Assembly (NCBI GenBank): GCA_938010615.1
Contig: CALLUY010000083.1
Location: 17,851-81,850, forward strand
DNA length: 64,000 bases
Direction: 5' to 3'
Origin: an uncultured Pirellulaceae bacterium
Lineage (GTDB): Bacteria > Planctomycetota > Planctomycetia > Pirellulales > Pirellulaceae
A model generated the notes under the pieces. That model saw only the letters and a program-made list of their open reading frames with translations, made no database searches and was not told the DNA's origin. This document shows positions 33,960 through 41,832 of the stretch, in pieces (position 1 is the stretch's first letter; every line of letters starts with the position of its first letter). Made by a program: the position numbers and the translations under genes.

Positions 33960-35138
33960 CTACTTCGGCAACGTCACGATCTTTTTTGAACGATCGCCTG
34001 TAATCGGATGCGACTGGCCAAATTCGAACAACTCTGCCGAATCCAACAGCTCGTTGTCTCGCAGCCACTGAATCGCGATCGATTTCTGAACTCGACCTTG
34101 CGGATAGATCGGCGCTCCCAGTGAATCCAGCGACCAACGATCGAGCGAAAATTGCTTGCTTCCAAAACGTGTTTCTGATTCAACAAGATACTTGCGAATC
34201 GACTCCTCTAGGCGGTCACCAGACGAATCGGAAACGAAGACTTCGACACGTGAATTGCTTGGTGAATAGAGTCCCCAAGCGAGCCAATGATCCCACAGCT
34301 GCACGGGGCGAAGTAGAGGCCCAGCCAGAACAACGACCGCGAAAACCATCGCGAACTTTTTGACAATGGTTGATTCTTGCTCCACCAGACCAACCGTCGG
34401 ACGCGGCAACAAGAATATCCAAACAACTAACAAAATGGAGAGGCCGTTCCATATCACCACCGGCCAACGATGTTCCAACCCCAGCGGCGAAAGAACCAAC
34501 ATCAGCACCACATGCAATAGAATCGCAAACCAGGCAGTCAGCTTTTTGGTCTTGCGAATCATCAGCCCAATCGCGATCAGCAGTTCACCAACCGGGAACA
34601 GCAACGTCAACCTCGACTTCGCCAACTCGGAAATTGAATCCGATTGGCCAAACCACGAAAGAACAACTTCGAGAAATTCCTGTCCGGTAGAATGGATGAA
34701 CTGATAGTCAAACTTTCCAATCGCCGAATAAAGGTAGATTGAAATCAGAACTCGTGCGATCCACGTTTTCGCTTCATTGATCGGCAAGCATACCAACAAC
34801 ACTGCGACGATGAAGGTTTGCCAAGCCCAAGGTTGTAAGCAATGTTGATTGCAACAAAACAATACTGAAAGCGAAATCGCGACTCCACCCGCACACCAAC
34901 GATACCGCTTGATCCCCAACACCAACGCCAGCAATGCCACCATCAGCAATAAAGTTGCCGCACAGTGCACTGTTATCAGCGGTCCAGCACCCAAAGTCTC
35001 GAACAATGGAGCTCGCGGGAACGCTGTGAATCCAGGCAGCCACAACTTCCACGTAAAACCCAACAGCGCAATACAAAAGCCTGCCCAAACTCGAATGCAG
35101 ACCTGATCGGCGTCGATTGTAGAATTCTGCTTTTCCAT
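33960..35138 (-). CDS. Polytopic membrane protein (HTTM/DoxX-like)
   Basis: Product of 392 residues with about nine membrane spans in the first 290 (for example WAGFCIALLGFTWKLWL, CAATLLLMVALLALVLGI, TFIVAVLLVCLPI, LTAWFAILLHVVLMLVLSPL, FAMVFAVVVLAGPLL) and a soluble C-terminal 100 residues (SNSRVEVFVSDSSGDRLEES). The span arrangement with YLYSAIGKFDYQFIHSTGQE resembles HTTM or MauE/DoxX-like membrane proteins; the function is not known. Its ATG directly abuts the TGA of truC, so the two are co-transcribed. Confidence 0.7.
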   Translation of the reverse strand: MEKQNSTIDADQVCIRVWAGFCIALLGFTWKLWLPGFTAFPRAPLFETLGAGPLITVHCAATLLLMVALLALVLGIKRYRWCAGGVAISLSVLFCCNQHCLQPWAWQTFIVAVLLVCLPINEAKTWIARVLISIYLYSAIGKFDYQFIHSTGQEFLEVVLSWFGQSDSISELAKSRLTLLFPVGELLIAIGLMIRKTKKLTAWFAILLHVVLMLVLSPLGLEHRWPVVIWNGLSILLVVWIFLLPRPTVGLVEQESTIVKKFAMVFAVVVLAGPLLRPVQLWDHWLAWGLYSPSNSRVEVFVSDSSGDRLEESIRKYLVESETRFGSKQFSLDRWSLDSLGAPIYPQGRVQKSIAIQWLRDNELLDSAELFEFGQSHPITGDRSKKIVTLPK

Positions 35139-35882
35139 TCAGGCCTGTTCATTTTTCTGTATCGAGTGTTGAGCTAATTGAGCCAACGCGTATTCGAATT
35201 CCGGTCCGATACTGGCTTCGACTTCGACAGCCTGTCCATTGATCGGGTGTAAAAAACAAAGCCGTTTGGCCACCAGCAACAGCCGACTAACGCCGAACTG
35301 TTCTCGGAAAAGACGATTGTGTCTCCGGTCTCCGTAAGTCGTATCTCCAACGATCGGATGAGCCATGTGATTGAAGTGCCGTCGGAGTTGATGTTTACGA
35401 CCGGTCAAAGGTTTGGCTTCGATCAATGAATATCGACTCTCAGGATACTTACCAGCCGAAAACGGAACCGTCCAAGAATCCAAAGATACGAATTCAGTGA
35501 CCGCGTCCTGGGCGGGTTTGTCTTTTCGAGCCTTCCGATCGGTAGCTTGATCCTGCTTCTCAATCAAAGGTTCGTCCCACCGCTTTGACTCGGGAGTCTT
35601 GCCGCGAACGATCGCGAGGTAGGACTTCGAAACAGTTCGATCAGCGAACTGACTGGAAAGTTCCCGAGCACATTCTTTGTTTAATGCGAACAGTAAAACG
35701 CCAGAGGTTGGTCGGTCAATGCGGTGAACCGGAAAGACCAGCTTGCCGATTTGATCGCGAAGCATCTGCAACGCAAACTCTTGAGCGTGCACGTCGACTC
35801 GGCTTCGATGGACCAGAAGTCCGGCTGGTTTATTGATCGCGACAAGGTGATCGTCCTGAAGAAGAATTTGGAGCGCTTCCAT
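35139..35882 (-). CDS. truC: RluA-family pseudouridine synthase, TruC-like
   Basis: Isomerises uridine to pseudouridine, probably U65 of tRNA if truly TruC; 247 residues. It has no S4 domain, starts directly with the catalytic domain (LQDDHLVAINKPAGLLVHRS), carries the catalytic Asp in HRIDRPTSGVLLFAL, then TVSKSYLAIVRG and the RluA C-terminal RKHQLRRHFNHMAHPIVGD. Length and lack of S4 favour TruC over RluD. The stop codon is followed immediately by the ATG of the membrane protein. Confidence 0.85.
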   Translation of the reverse strand: MEALQILLQDDHLVAINKPAGLLVHRSRVDVHAQEFALQMLRDQIGKLVFPVHRIDRPTSGVLLFALNKECARELSSQFADRTVSKSYLAIVRGKTPESKRWDEPLIEKQDQATDRKARKDKPAQDAVTEFVSLDSWTVPFSAGKYPESRYSLIEAKPLTGRKHQLRRHFNHMAHPIVGDTTYGDRRHNRLFREQFGVSRLLLVAKRLCFLHPINGQAVEVEASIGPEFEYALAQLAQHSIQKNEQA

Positions 35883-35891
35883 CGGTAGCGT

Positions 35892-36719
35892 TCAATCCTT
35901 TACCGCAGGCAGAAAAACATCGAGTCGAGCTTTGAGCAATTCCGCCCATTTCTTGTAACCTTGTTCGTTCAAATGCAATTTGTCATCCACGAAGTATTCC
36001 GACTTCGGAGCCCCGTCGGCATTAAGGTAATGTTCTGCCGTTGTGATGAACGAAGTGTTGTTGGACGTCAACGCGATCTCTCGAAGCGTCGCGTTGATCG
36101 CGCGAGTCTGTTCCCAAACAGCAAACCGAGATTCCGTTGGCGTAATTTCGACAATGAAGATCGGGGCATCTGGAAGGTGAGCTTTCGAAACGCGAATTAT
36201 TTCGCGAACGGCGCAGGCGACTTCTTCCGGCGACGAATCGTTACCTTTCCCTTGCACGTCGTTGGCCGCAAAAAGCATAAGCGACCGGTACTGATGCGGC
36301 TTAAACATTCGTTCGGCGAACAAAACCATATCGACATACTTCGCCCCACCGTACCCTCGATTGATCGCAGGGTAGGGCACCATGTCCGCGTTCATCGTTT
36401 CCCAGCGCCGAAAACTGCTGCTGCCGAAAAACAAAAGCGAACCTTCAGGCCAAGCACCTTCGTCGACGTTCCGCTGTTCCAGCTTTTGAATATGCGACTC
36501 CCATTTCTCTTCACCGGATTCGCGATACTTCTCCAGCAATGAATCGAGAGTCACTACGGAATCACCAGCCTGTGATTCAACAACGTCTGTTCGCTGCGCC
36601 GCCTTCTCAACCGATTGCTGAGCCACGAGTTCGCAGTGGAACAGAAAAACAAACGCCAAAGCCGCGACCATTTGGCTGCATGCTTTAGCGCTGTTGAATT
36701 TTCGAGATCGAATACTCAC
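35892..36719 (-). CDS. Secreted SGNH/GDSL-type hydrolase
   Basis: Exported esterase-like hydrolase of 275 residues. Signal peptide around SQMVAALAFVFLFHCELVAQ; block I LLFFGSSSFRRWETM with the nucleophile Ser, block II NRGYGGAKYVDMV, block III LFAANDVQGKGN with Asn, and block V VDDKLHLNEQGYKKW with catalytic Asp and His. Probably acts on acetyl esters of polysaccharides. Its start overlaps the stop of the TIM-barrel gene by 1 bp. Confidence 0.88.
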   Translation of the reverse strand: MSIRSRKFNSAKACSQMVAALAFVFLFHCELVAQQSVEKAAQRTDVVESQAGDSVVTLDSLLEKYRESGEEKWESHIQKLEQRNVDEGAWPEGSLLFFGSSSFRRWETMNADMVPYPAINRGYGGAKYVDMVLFAERMFKPHQYRSLMLFAANDVQGKGNDSSPEEVACAVREIIRVSKAHLPDAPIFIVEITPTESRFAVWEQTRAINATLREIALTSNNTSFITTAEHYLNADGAPKSEYFVDDKLHLNEQGYKKWAELLKARLDVFLPAVKD

Positions 36720-37669
36720 TACGAAAGACCGTTAAGGTGTTTGATGCTTTGGGCCATGCTCCAAAGCGGACCAGGTGATCGATCTTGCTCGACGTGACAC
36801 TGTTCAGCACCGACTTCTTCAGCAACTTTCATGATCTCTGCCATGTCGATCGAACCATCACCACACTCTTCATAGGCATCTGGAGGAACAGCACCTTCGT
36901 CAAAGTTGACGGCAACGTTCTCCTTCAGATCCTTCAAGTGAACCTGCGTGATTCGACCGTCAAGTTTACGTAGCGTTTCAACCGGATCCCAACCACCAAG
37001 CTTGGCCCAGAAAACGTCCAATTCGAACTTGCACTTATCGTTGTCAAATTCGTTCATCAGAATATCAAAGCCAGTCGTCTCGCCATCAACCGGCTTGAAT
37101 TCGAACGAGTGGTTGTGGTAGCAAAGCTTGATGCCGGCGTCGTTACACATCTCGCCGAACGCGTTTGCTTTGGCAGCTGTCTTTTTCACATGCTCAACCG
37201 TTTCGCGATGCCCTTTACCGATGTAGCCGAACACAAGATGCTCCAAGCCCCATTCCTTCGCCGTAGCGACGATCGTTTTCAGTTCCGGGAAGTCACCTTT
37301 GTTGCCAAGGACACTGTTCCATTCGACGAACGCCGATGTCACTTTCATGCCCAAGTCTCGGGCGTCTTTGACGAGGCTATCTGCTCCGACGACTCGTCCG
37401 AGTTCAACCTGCTTGTATCCAGCATCCGCAACGGCCTTGAGTGTGCCTTTCTGGTCTTCTTCAAGTTGATTGCGAACGGTCCAAAGTTGGAGGCCGAGCG
37501 TATCGAGATACTTTGACTTGGGAGCTTTTTTATGCATCGCTTGAAGGTTTCCGGAAAGAGTAAGTGACAGGGTTGCTGCGGCTGTTGTGCCGGCGATAAA
37601 TTTTCTGCGATTCACTTCGAAGGCCTCGGGTTGGATTGCTGAGTCGTTGGTTGTTGTTCCGTTCGTCAT
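36719..37669 (-). CDS. Tat-exported sugar phosphate isomerase/epimerase family protein
   Basis: Xylose-isomerase-like TIM-barrel protein, 316 residues, of a family abundant in planctomycetes. Twin-arginine signal EVNRRKFIAGTTAAATLSL; barrel stretches LGLQLWTVRNQLEEDQKGTL, ELGRVVGADSLV, KLCYHNHSFEFKPVDG (metal His), FELDVFWAKLGGWDP, ITQVHLKDLKENVAVNFDEG. It is translationally coupled to the GDSL hydrolase. Substrate unknown. Confidence 0.88.
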   Translation of the reverse strand: MTNGTTTNDSAIQPEAFEVNRRKFIAGTTAAATLSLTLSGNLQAMHKKAPKSKYLDTLGLQLWTVRNQLEEDQKGTLKAVADAGYKQVELGRVVGADSLVKDARDLGMKVTSAFVEWNSVLGNKGDFPELKTIVATAKEWGLEHLVFGYIGKGHRETVEHVKKTAAKANAFGEMCNDAGIKLCYHNHSFEFKPVDGETTGFDILMNEFDNDKCKFELDVFWAKLGGWDPVETLRKLDGRITQVHLKDLKENVAVNFDEGAVPPDAYEECGDGSIDMAEIMKVAEEVGAEQCHVEQDRSPGPLWSMAQSIKHLNGLS

Positions 37670-37720
37670 TGTATCAACGGGACCAGTTCCGGTCGAGGAT
37701 TTAACATCCCCCTCAGGCTG

Positions 37721-37924
37721 CTATCCATCCTTCTTAACCCCAGCCTTTTTCACAACCTCTTCCGGCGACAGCAATCTTCCGCTTGGTGACATGAATATCA
37801 GCTCAGAGGCGGACGAATCTTCTACGTTAGCCTCAAACTTTCCCAACAATCCATCGAGATCCACCATGCAGCCGCTGGCTGCGCGAATGTGCTTCACAAG
37901 CTTGACTAATTCTTCTTCACTCAT
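37721..37924 (-). CDS. Colicin/pyocin immunity-like small protein
   Basis: A 67-residue protein whose pattern EEELVKLVKHIRAASGCMVD to ASELIFMSPSG and LSPEEVVKKAG resembles the four-helix immunity proteins of DNase bacteriocins (ImmE9-type: LV..I, E..D.LV..F, SDLIYYP, SP.gIV). No cognate bacteriocin is adjacent. Function as immunity is inferred from similarity only; it may be an orphan immunity or a regulatory homolog. Confidence 0.5.
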   Translation of the reverse strand: MSEEELVKLVKHIRAASGCMVDLDGLLGKFEANVEDSSASELIFMSPSGRLLSPEEVVKKAGVKKDG

Positions 37925-37974
37925 CTTTATTCGCCCGATTTGGTGCTTGTCGGATCGCCGGTTTCGGCTAACCT

Positions 37975-38023
37975 AAGGACAGGGATTTGATGCCGCTTGC
38001 AGCCTTTATCTGCTAAAGAGCAC
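37975..38023 (+). promoter_or_regulatory. Possible SAM-II-like riboswitch aptamer
   Basis: GATTTG (37984-37989), GCTTGCAGCC (37995-38004), TTTA (38005-38008) and TGCTAAAG (38011-38018) appear in the order and close spacing of the SAM-II aptamer of alphaproteobacterial met genes. Pairing: short stem AGG/CCT (37981-37983 with 38003-38005), pseudoknot TGC/GCA (37991-37993 with 38020-38022), and GCAG/CTGC. The downstream gene is a methionine/cysteine transsulfuration enzyme. The stem is weak, so this is tentative. Confidence 0.45.
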
Positions 38024-38087
38024 TTCGACGCCAGCCATGCAATTCGTTTGCGGCCCGTGTTGTTGATCTTGCCAAACACTACGGCAT

Positions 38088-38113
38088 TAACTCCTGTTTC
38101 TATATAGGAGTTA
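38088..38113 (+). promoter_or_regulatory. Hairpin sequestering the ribosome binding site
   Basis: TAACTCC (38088-38094) and GGAGTTA (38107-38113) pair over 7 bp around a 12-nt loop. The GGAG is the ribosome-binding site 7 nt before ATG 38118, so folding would block translation initiation. Confidence 0.7.
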
Positions 38114-38117
38114 CGGA

Positions 38118-39326
38118 ATGTCTACAGTGTCAAAAACCCAACCCAAACAATCCACGCAACCTGGCCTTTCTACCACCGCCATCCACGCTGGTGAAGCACG
38201 TCAAAAAGCGCTCGATTCGATCACCGATCCGATCGTGATGGCTTCCACGTTTACGTTTGAGAACACTCAGTCGATCATCGACTACGTTGAGCAAAAACAG
38301 GAACGGGGCGAGTACGGTCGCTACGGTGTGCCTGGCGAACGAGTCGTCGAAAAGAAACTTGCGGCACTCGAAGGAGCCGAAGAAGGCGTCCTATTCAGCA
38401 CCGGCATGGCAGCCTTCGTCGGATTGCTCAACGCGAAACTTTCCAGCGGTGACGAGATCGTATTTTTCGACGAGTGTTACCATCGCTCGCGAGACTACTG
38501 TCGTACTTACCTTTCTCGTTTCGGCGTTGTCACTCGGGAAGTGAAGACCGGCGACTACGATGCGATGGAAGCCGCTATCAACTCGAACACGAAATTGTTG
38601 GTCAGCGAATCGCCAACCAATCCGCACTTGAGCATCGTCGATCTTGAACGATTTGCTGCGATTGGAAAAGCTCACAACGTTGAAACGATCATCGACGCGA
38701 CGCTGGCGACGCCTTACAACCTTCAACCGATTTCCTACGGTGTCGACTACGTCATGCACAGCGCGACAAAGTATCTTGGCGGCCACAATGATTTGCTTGC
38801 GGGCGTCGTGCTTGGTTCGAAAGAACAGCTTGCCGATGTTGTTAAGCTTCGCGGCATCATGGGATCGATCAATTCACCCCATAACTGCTACTTGCTGGCA
38901 CGCGGTTTGAAGACGTTTGAGCTTCGCATGCAGCGACACAATGAAAATGGTTTGGCGATCGCCCGATTCCTAGAGAATCACCCGCGTGTTGAGCGAGTCT
39001 TCTATCCGGGACTCGAATCGCATCCGTACTATGAAACCGCTCGTTCGCAGATGCGTGGTTATGGAGGATTGGTGACGTTCGAAGTCAAAGACGCAGATTG
39101 GAAGGAAACCTCGGCCATCGTTGACGCGGCAGGCCTTTGCCGAATCGCACCGAGCCTTGGCGGAGTCGAATCGCTGATCGAGCAGCCGCTTGTGATGAGC
39201 TACTGGGAGCGAACTCCAGAACAGCGAGTTGAGTTTGGAATCACCGACAACATGATTCGCTTGGCCTTGGGGATCGAGAACACGGAAGACATCATTGCTG
39301 ACCTGAGCCAGTGTTTGGATACATAG
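38118..39326 (+). CDS. Cystathionine gamma-synthase/PLP transsulfuration family enzyme
   Basis: PLP-dependent Cys/Met metabolism enzyme, 402 residues. Motifs: STTAIHAGEARQKALDSITD, YGRYGVPGERVVEKKLAALE, FSTGMAAFVGLLNAKLSSGD, LLVSESPTNPHLSIVD, IDATLATPYNLQP and the PLP-Lys in VMHSATKYLGGHNDLLAG, ending APSLGGVESLIEQP. This is the MetB/MetC/MetZ superfamily; which reaction (gamma-synthase with O-acylhomoserine or another) cannot be fixed from sequence. The leader carries a possible SAM-II-like element and an occluded RBS, consistent with a methionine-pathway role. Confidence 0.85.
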   Translation: MSTVSKTQPKQSTQPGLSTTAIHAGEARQKALDSITDPIVMASTFTFENTQSIIDYVEQKQERGEYGRYGVPGERVVEKKLAALEGAEEGVLFSTGMAAFVGLLNAKLSSGDEIVFFDECYHRSRDYCRTYLSRFGVVTREVKTGDYDAMEAAINSNTKLLVSESPTNPHLSIVDLERFAAIGKAHNVETIIDATLATPYNLQPISYGVDYVMHSATKYLGGHNDLLAGVVLGSKEQLADVVKLRGIMGSINSPHNCYLLARGLKTFELRMQRHNENGLAIARFLENHPRVERVFYPGLESHPYYETARSQMRGYGGLVTFEVKDADWKETSAIVDAAGLCRIAPSLGGVESLIEQPLVMSYWERTPEQRVEFGITDNMIRLALGIENTEDIIADLSQCLDT

Positions 39327-39676
39327 TCTTTGGAGTAACCAAGTCTCCTTGAGTTCCGATCCTCATCGAAAACGTTTTTCACGGACTCCTGTTCCAGTTT
39401 CACGACGTCACCGCGAAATCACATGTTCCTGTGTTTTGTTGGCTTAGAAGCAAGCCGTTGAGTTGAACTCACATTTGCCGCACAGAAGTTGTTTGAAGCG
39501 GCACGCTATCGATTGCAATAATGAGCATCTTTCTACCCTTTGGTTTGGGTTGGAACATTGTGACCTTCGCAAACACGAGCAAGGGTTCATCACCAGCATA
39601 CAATCGCAAACGATGAAGCCCCAAACCAAGGACTTACATAGATTCTTAATCAGCTCAAACAGTTAGAGGACAATGC
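39327..39676. other. Intergenic region
   Basis: No gene, RNA or repeat recognised in 350 bp of plus-strand spacing. Confidence 0.4.
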
Positions 39677-40576
39677 ATGCTTAACGAGGACAACGCCGCC
39701 TACCTCCGGTACACAGGACCGCAGCGGATCGACCGCTCGATGCATACGCTTGAGGGTCTCGTAGCTGGGATCGCCATTGACTCGAAGATCAATGACAAAG
39801 AGCTTGGGGCACTCACTGGCTGGATTGCGAGCCATAGCGAATACGCCGACCGGCACCCATTCAATGAAGTTATCGGCAGGCTCAACGAGATACTTGCTGA
39901 TGGTGTTATCGACGATGACGAGAAGGCTGACATTCTTTGGCTTTGCAACAAATTCTCCACAGAGAATTCTTTCTTCTCTCAAGTTTCTTCCGACATGCAA
40001 CGACTGCAAGGCATCATGGGCGGCATCGCCGCAGACAATAAGATTACCGTCGAAGAGCTCGAAAACCTAAACGAATGGCTTTACGAACATGAACACCTAA
40101 AGACCTGCTGGCCGTATGACGAGCTCGAAGCCCTAATCATTGCTGTACTTAAGGACGGGGTAATCGACGACATAGAACACAGGCAATTGCTCGCATTTTT
40201 TCGTGAGTTCACAGATCGTCCCGGGCACAAAGCCGTAACATTGCCCGCCAATAAAGATGATCTTTCGATCGGTGGCGTTTGTGCTGTTTGTCCTGAAATT
40301 CAATTCCTAAAGCAAAAATTCTGTTTTACTGGTAGCTCCACCCGTATGACACGAGATGAACTCGCACAGCAAGTTGCCAACTTTGGAGGAACATTTTCGC
40401 GAGGAATGACACAAACTGTCAACTATCTGATTGTGGGCGCCGCCGGTAATCCCTGCTGGGCATATGCGTGCTACGGACGCAAGGTTGAACAAGCCGTTTC
40501 ATTCCGCAAAAAAGGATTGCCGGTTGCGATTGTGCACGAAAACGACTACTGGGACGCTGTCTCAGATTACACATAG
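39677..40576 (+). CDS. Tandem TerB-like repeats plus C-terminal BRCT domain
   Basis: Product of 299 residues. Two similar helical repeats of about 65 residues: GLVAGIAIDSKINDKELGAL to LADGVIDDDEKADILWL and GIMGGIAADNKITVEELENL to LKDGVIDDIEHRQLLAFF, each with the GI.aD.kI and DGvIDD.E signature of TerB-like domains. The C-terminal about 85 residues form a BRCT domain of DNA-ligase/RFC type (KFCFTGSSTRMTRDELAQQV, FGGTFSRGMTQTVNYLIVGA, AVSFRKKGLPVAIVHENDYW). BRCT points to DNA or phosphoprotein binding, possibly in repair. Exact role unknown. Confidence 0.75.
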   Translation: MLNEDNAAYLRYTGPQRIDRSMHTLEGLVAGIAIDSKINDKELGALTGWIASHSEYADRHPFNEVIGRLNEILADGVIDDDEKADILWLCNKFSTENSFFSQVSSDMQRLQGIMGGIAADNKITVEELENLNEWLYEHEHLKTCWPYDELEALIIAVLKDGVIDDIEHRQLLAFFREFTDRPGHKAVTLPANKDDLSIGGVCAVCPEIQFLKQKFCFTGSSTRMTRDELAQQVANFGGTFSRGMTQTVNYLIVGAAGNPCWAYACYGRKVEQAVSFRKKGLPVAIVHENDYWDAVSDYT

Positions 40577-40690
40577 TCGCGTTATAGAAATGGGTTGCAC
40601 ACTGAACCGCGGGCCGCGCGGCTTTTGAACTCAATGCTGTTCACCGCGGCCCGGTGAACGTTGACGCTATTCGCCTACACTTGAATATTT

Positions 40691-41269
40691 ATGAATGACT
40701 CAAAACTCGTAGTCGTGGGCGGCCCTAACGGGGCAGGCAAATCAACTTTCGCCATTCACCATGCTGCGAAGACAGGGATGCGTTATGTCGGGGCTGATCA
40801 GATTGCTTCAGATATCTCACCATTAGATCCTCATTCCGCACGTTTCGAGGCCGCGCGGCAATTCATTGTCCGAATTGGCCAAGCAATCTCAAACGGAGAA
40901 TCGCTTGTGATCGAATCGACTTTGGCGGGTAAATCTCTTCGAAACTTAATCAACAAGGCAAAGAAAGCCGGCTACCACATTACCATACTTTTCGTTTTTC
41001 TGGACTCGGAAGATACGTGCGTCGATCGCGTAACTCAGCGAGTCAAACTCGGTGGTCACAGTGTTCCTGAACACGACATACGACGGCGTTTCGCTCGGGC
41101 AACTTCGAATTTCTGGAATCTCTATCGTCAATTGGCCGATTTTTGGTTACTTGTCTATAATTCAGGTGATTCACCTGAGAACGTCGCTATTGGAACTTCC
41201 AATCAGACGATCGTACGAATCGACGAATTGTTCGAAATCTTCCAATCAATACTGGATTCAAATGATTGA
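40691..41269 (+). CDS. Zeta-toxin-like P-loop kinase
   Basis: Nucleoside/UDP-sugar kinase-like toxin family, 192 residues. Walker A VVVGGPNGAGKSTFAIHH, putative catalytic Asp region VGADQIASDIS, strand LVIESTLAGKS, and VDRVTQRVKLGGHSVPEHDI with several Arg. Classical zeta toxins phosphorylate peptidoglycan precursors, but many of these small kinases are chromosomal with unproven roles. It overlaps a 65-residue gene by 8 bp. Confidence 0.8.
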   Translation: MNDSKLVVVGGPNGAGKSTFAIHHAAKTGMRYVGADQIASDISPLDPHSARFEAARQFIVRIGQAISNGESLVIESTLAGKSLRNLINKAKKAGYHITILFVFLDSEDTCVDRVTQRVKLGGHSVPEHDIRRRFARATSNFWNLYRQLADFWLLVYNSGDSPENVAIGTSNQTIVRIDELFEIFQSILDSND

Positions 41270-41459
41270 GAAATCTCCCGACGTAAAACTTTACGAACAG
41301 GCTGACTTGCTTGTTGACGGTTTTCGCGATGCTGTCCGGAACGCACAAAAACAGGCGCAGCTGGCAGGCATTGATTATGTCTTCGTCGTCAACGGGCGCA
41401 AGTACGTCGCCAGACCAGATGGAGCAATCTCTCAACAGAATCCAAAAAACGACGAATAA
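41262..41459 (+). CDS. Small partner protein of the zeta-like kinase
   Basis: A 65-residue protein (MIEKSPDVKLYEQADLLVDG to FVVNGRKYVARPDGAI), coupled to the kinase by an ATGATTGA overlap. It shows no epsilon-antitoxin similarity. Being downstream of the toxin it could be an atypically ordered antitoxin; this is inferred from arrangement only. Confidence 0.65.
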   Translation: MIEKSPDVKLYEQADLLVDGFRDAVRNAQKQAQLAGIDYVFVVNGRKYVARPDGAISQQNPKNDE

Positions 41460-41553
41460 CAATTTGATTCAAGCGAAGCCGGGCTTGCACGCGGGCCTTT
41501 CCGCTTGCACGCACATCACTTGGAACGAAGGAAAATGACGTTGAATTTTCTCG

Positions 41554-41832
41554 CTACCGATCTGAGTGACCCAAATCTTTCTCGGGCGAGATCACATCGC
41601 GGACTCGGCGTTTGAGTTCCTTCGCCTGTGGAAAGCCGCCATCAACTTTGCGATCCCAAACTGTCTGCCCAGCGGCAATCACTTGAAAGACTCCTGATTC
41701 AGCCGGAGAAATCGCGACTTCACCGATATCGCTTTCAAAAGTTGACAACAACTCCTGAGCGAGCCAACCCGCACGCAGCAGCCATTTGCATTTGGTGCAG
41801 TACCGAATCTGAATGCGAGGTCCATCGTTCAT
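41554..41832 (-). CDS. SelW/SelT/SelH (Rdx)-family thioredoxin-like protein, Cys form
   Basis: A 92-residue redox protein with IRYCTKCKWLLRAGWLAQEL and the C-terminal GQTVWDRKVDGGFPQAKELK. The family redox motif CxxC/CxxU is present as C-T-K-C, with Cys at the position where SelW-type selenoproteins have Sec. It overlaps the ClpC-like gene by 4 bp. Electron partner unknown. Confidence 0.85.
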   Translation of the reverse strand: MNDGPRIQIRYCTKCKWLLRAGWLAQELLSTFESDIGEVAISPAESGVFQVIAAGQTVWDRKVDGGFPQAKELKRRVRDVISPEKDLGHSDR

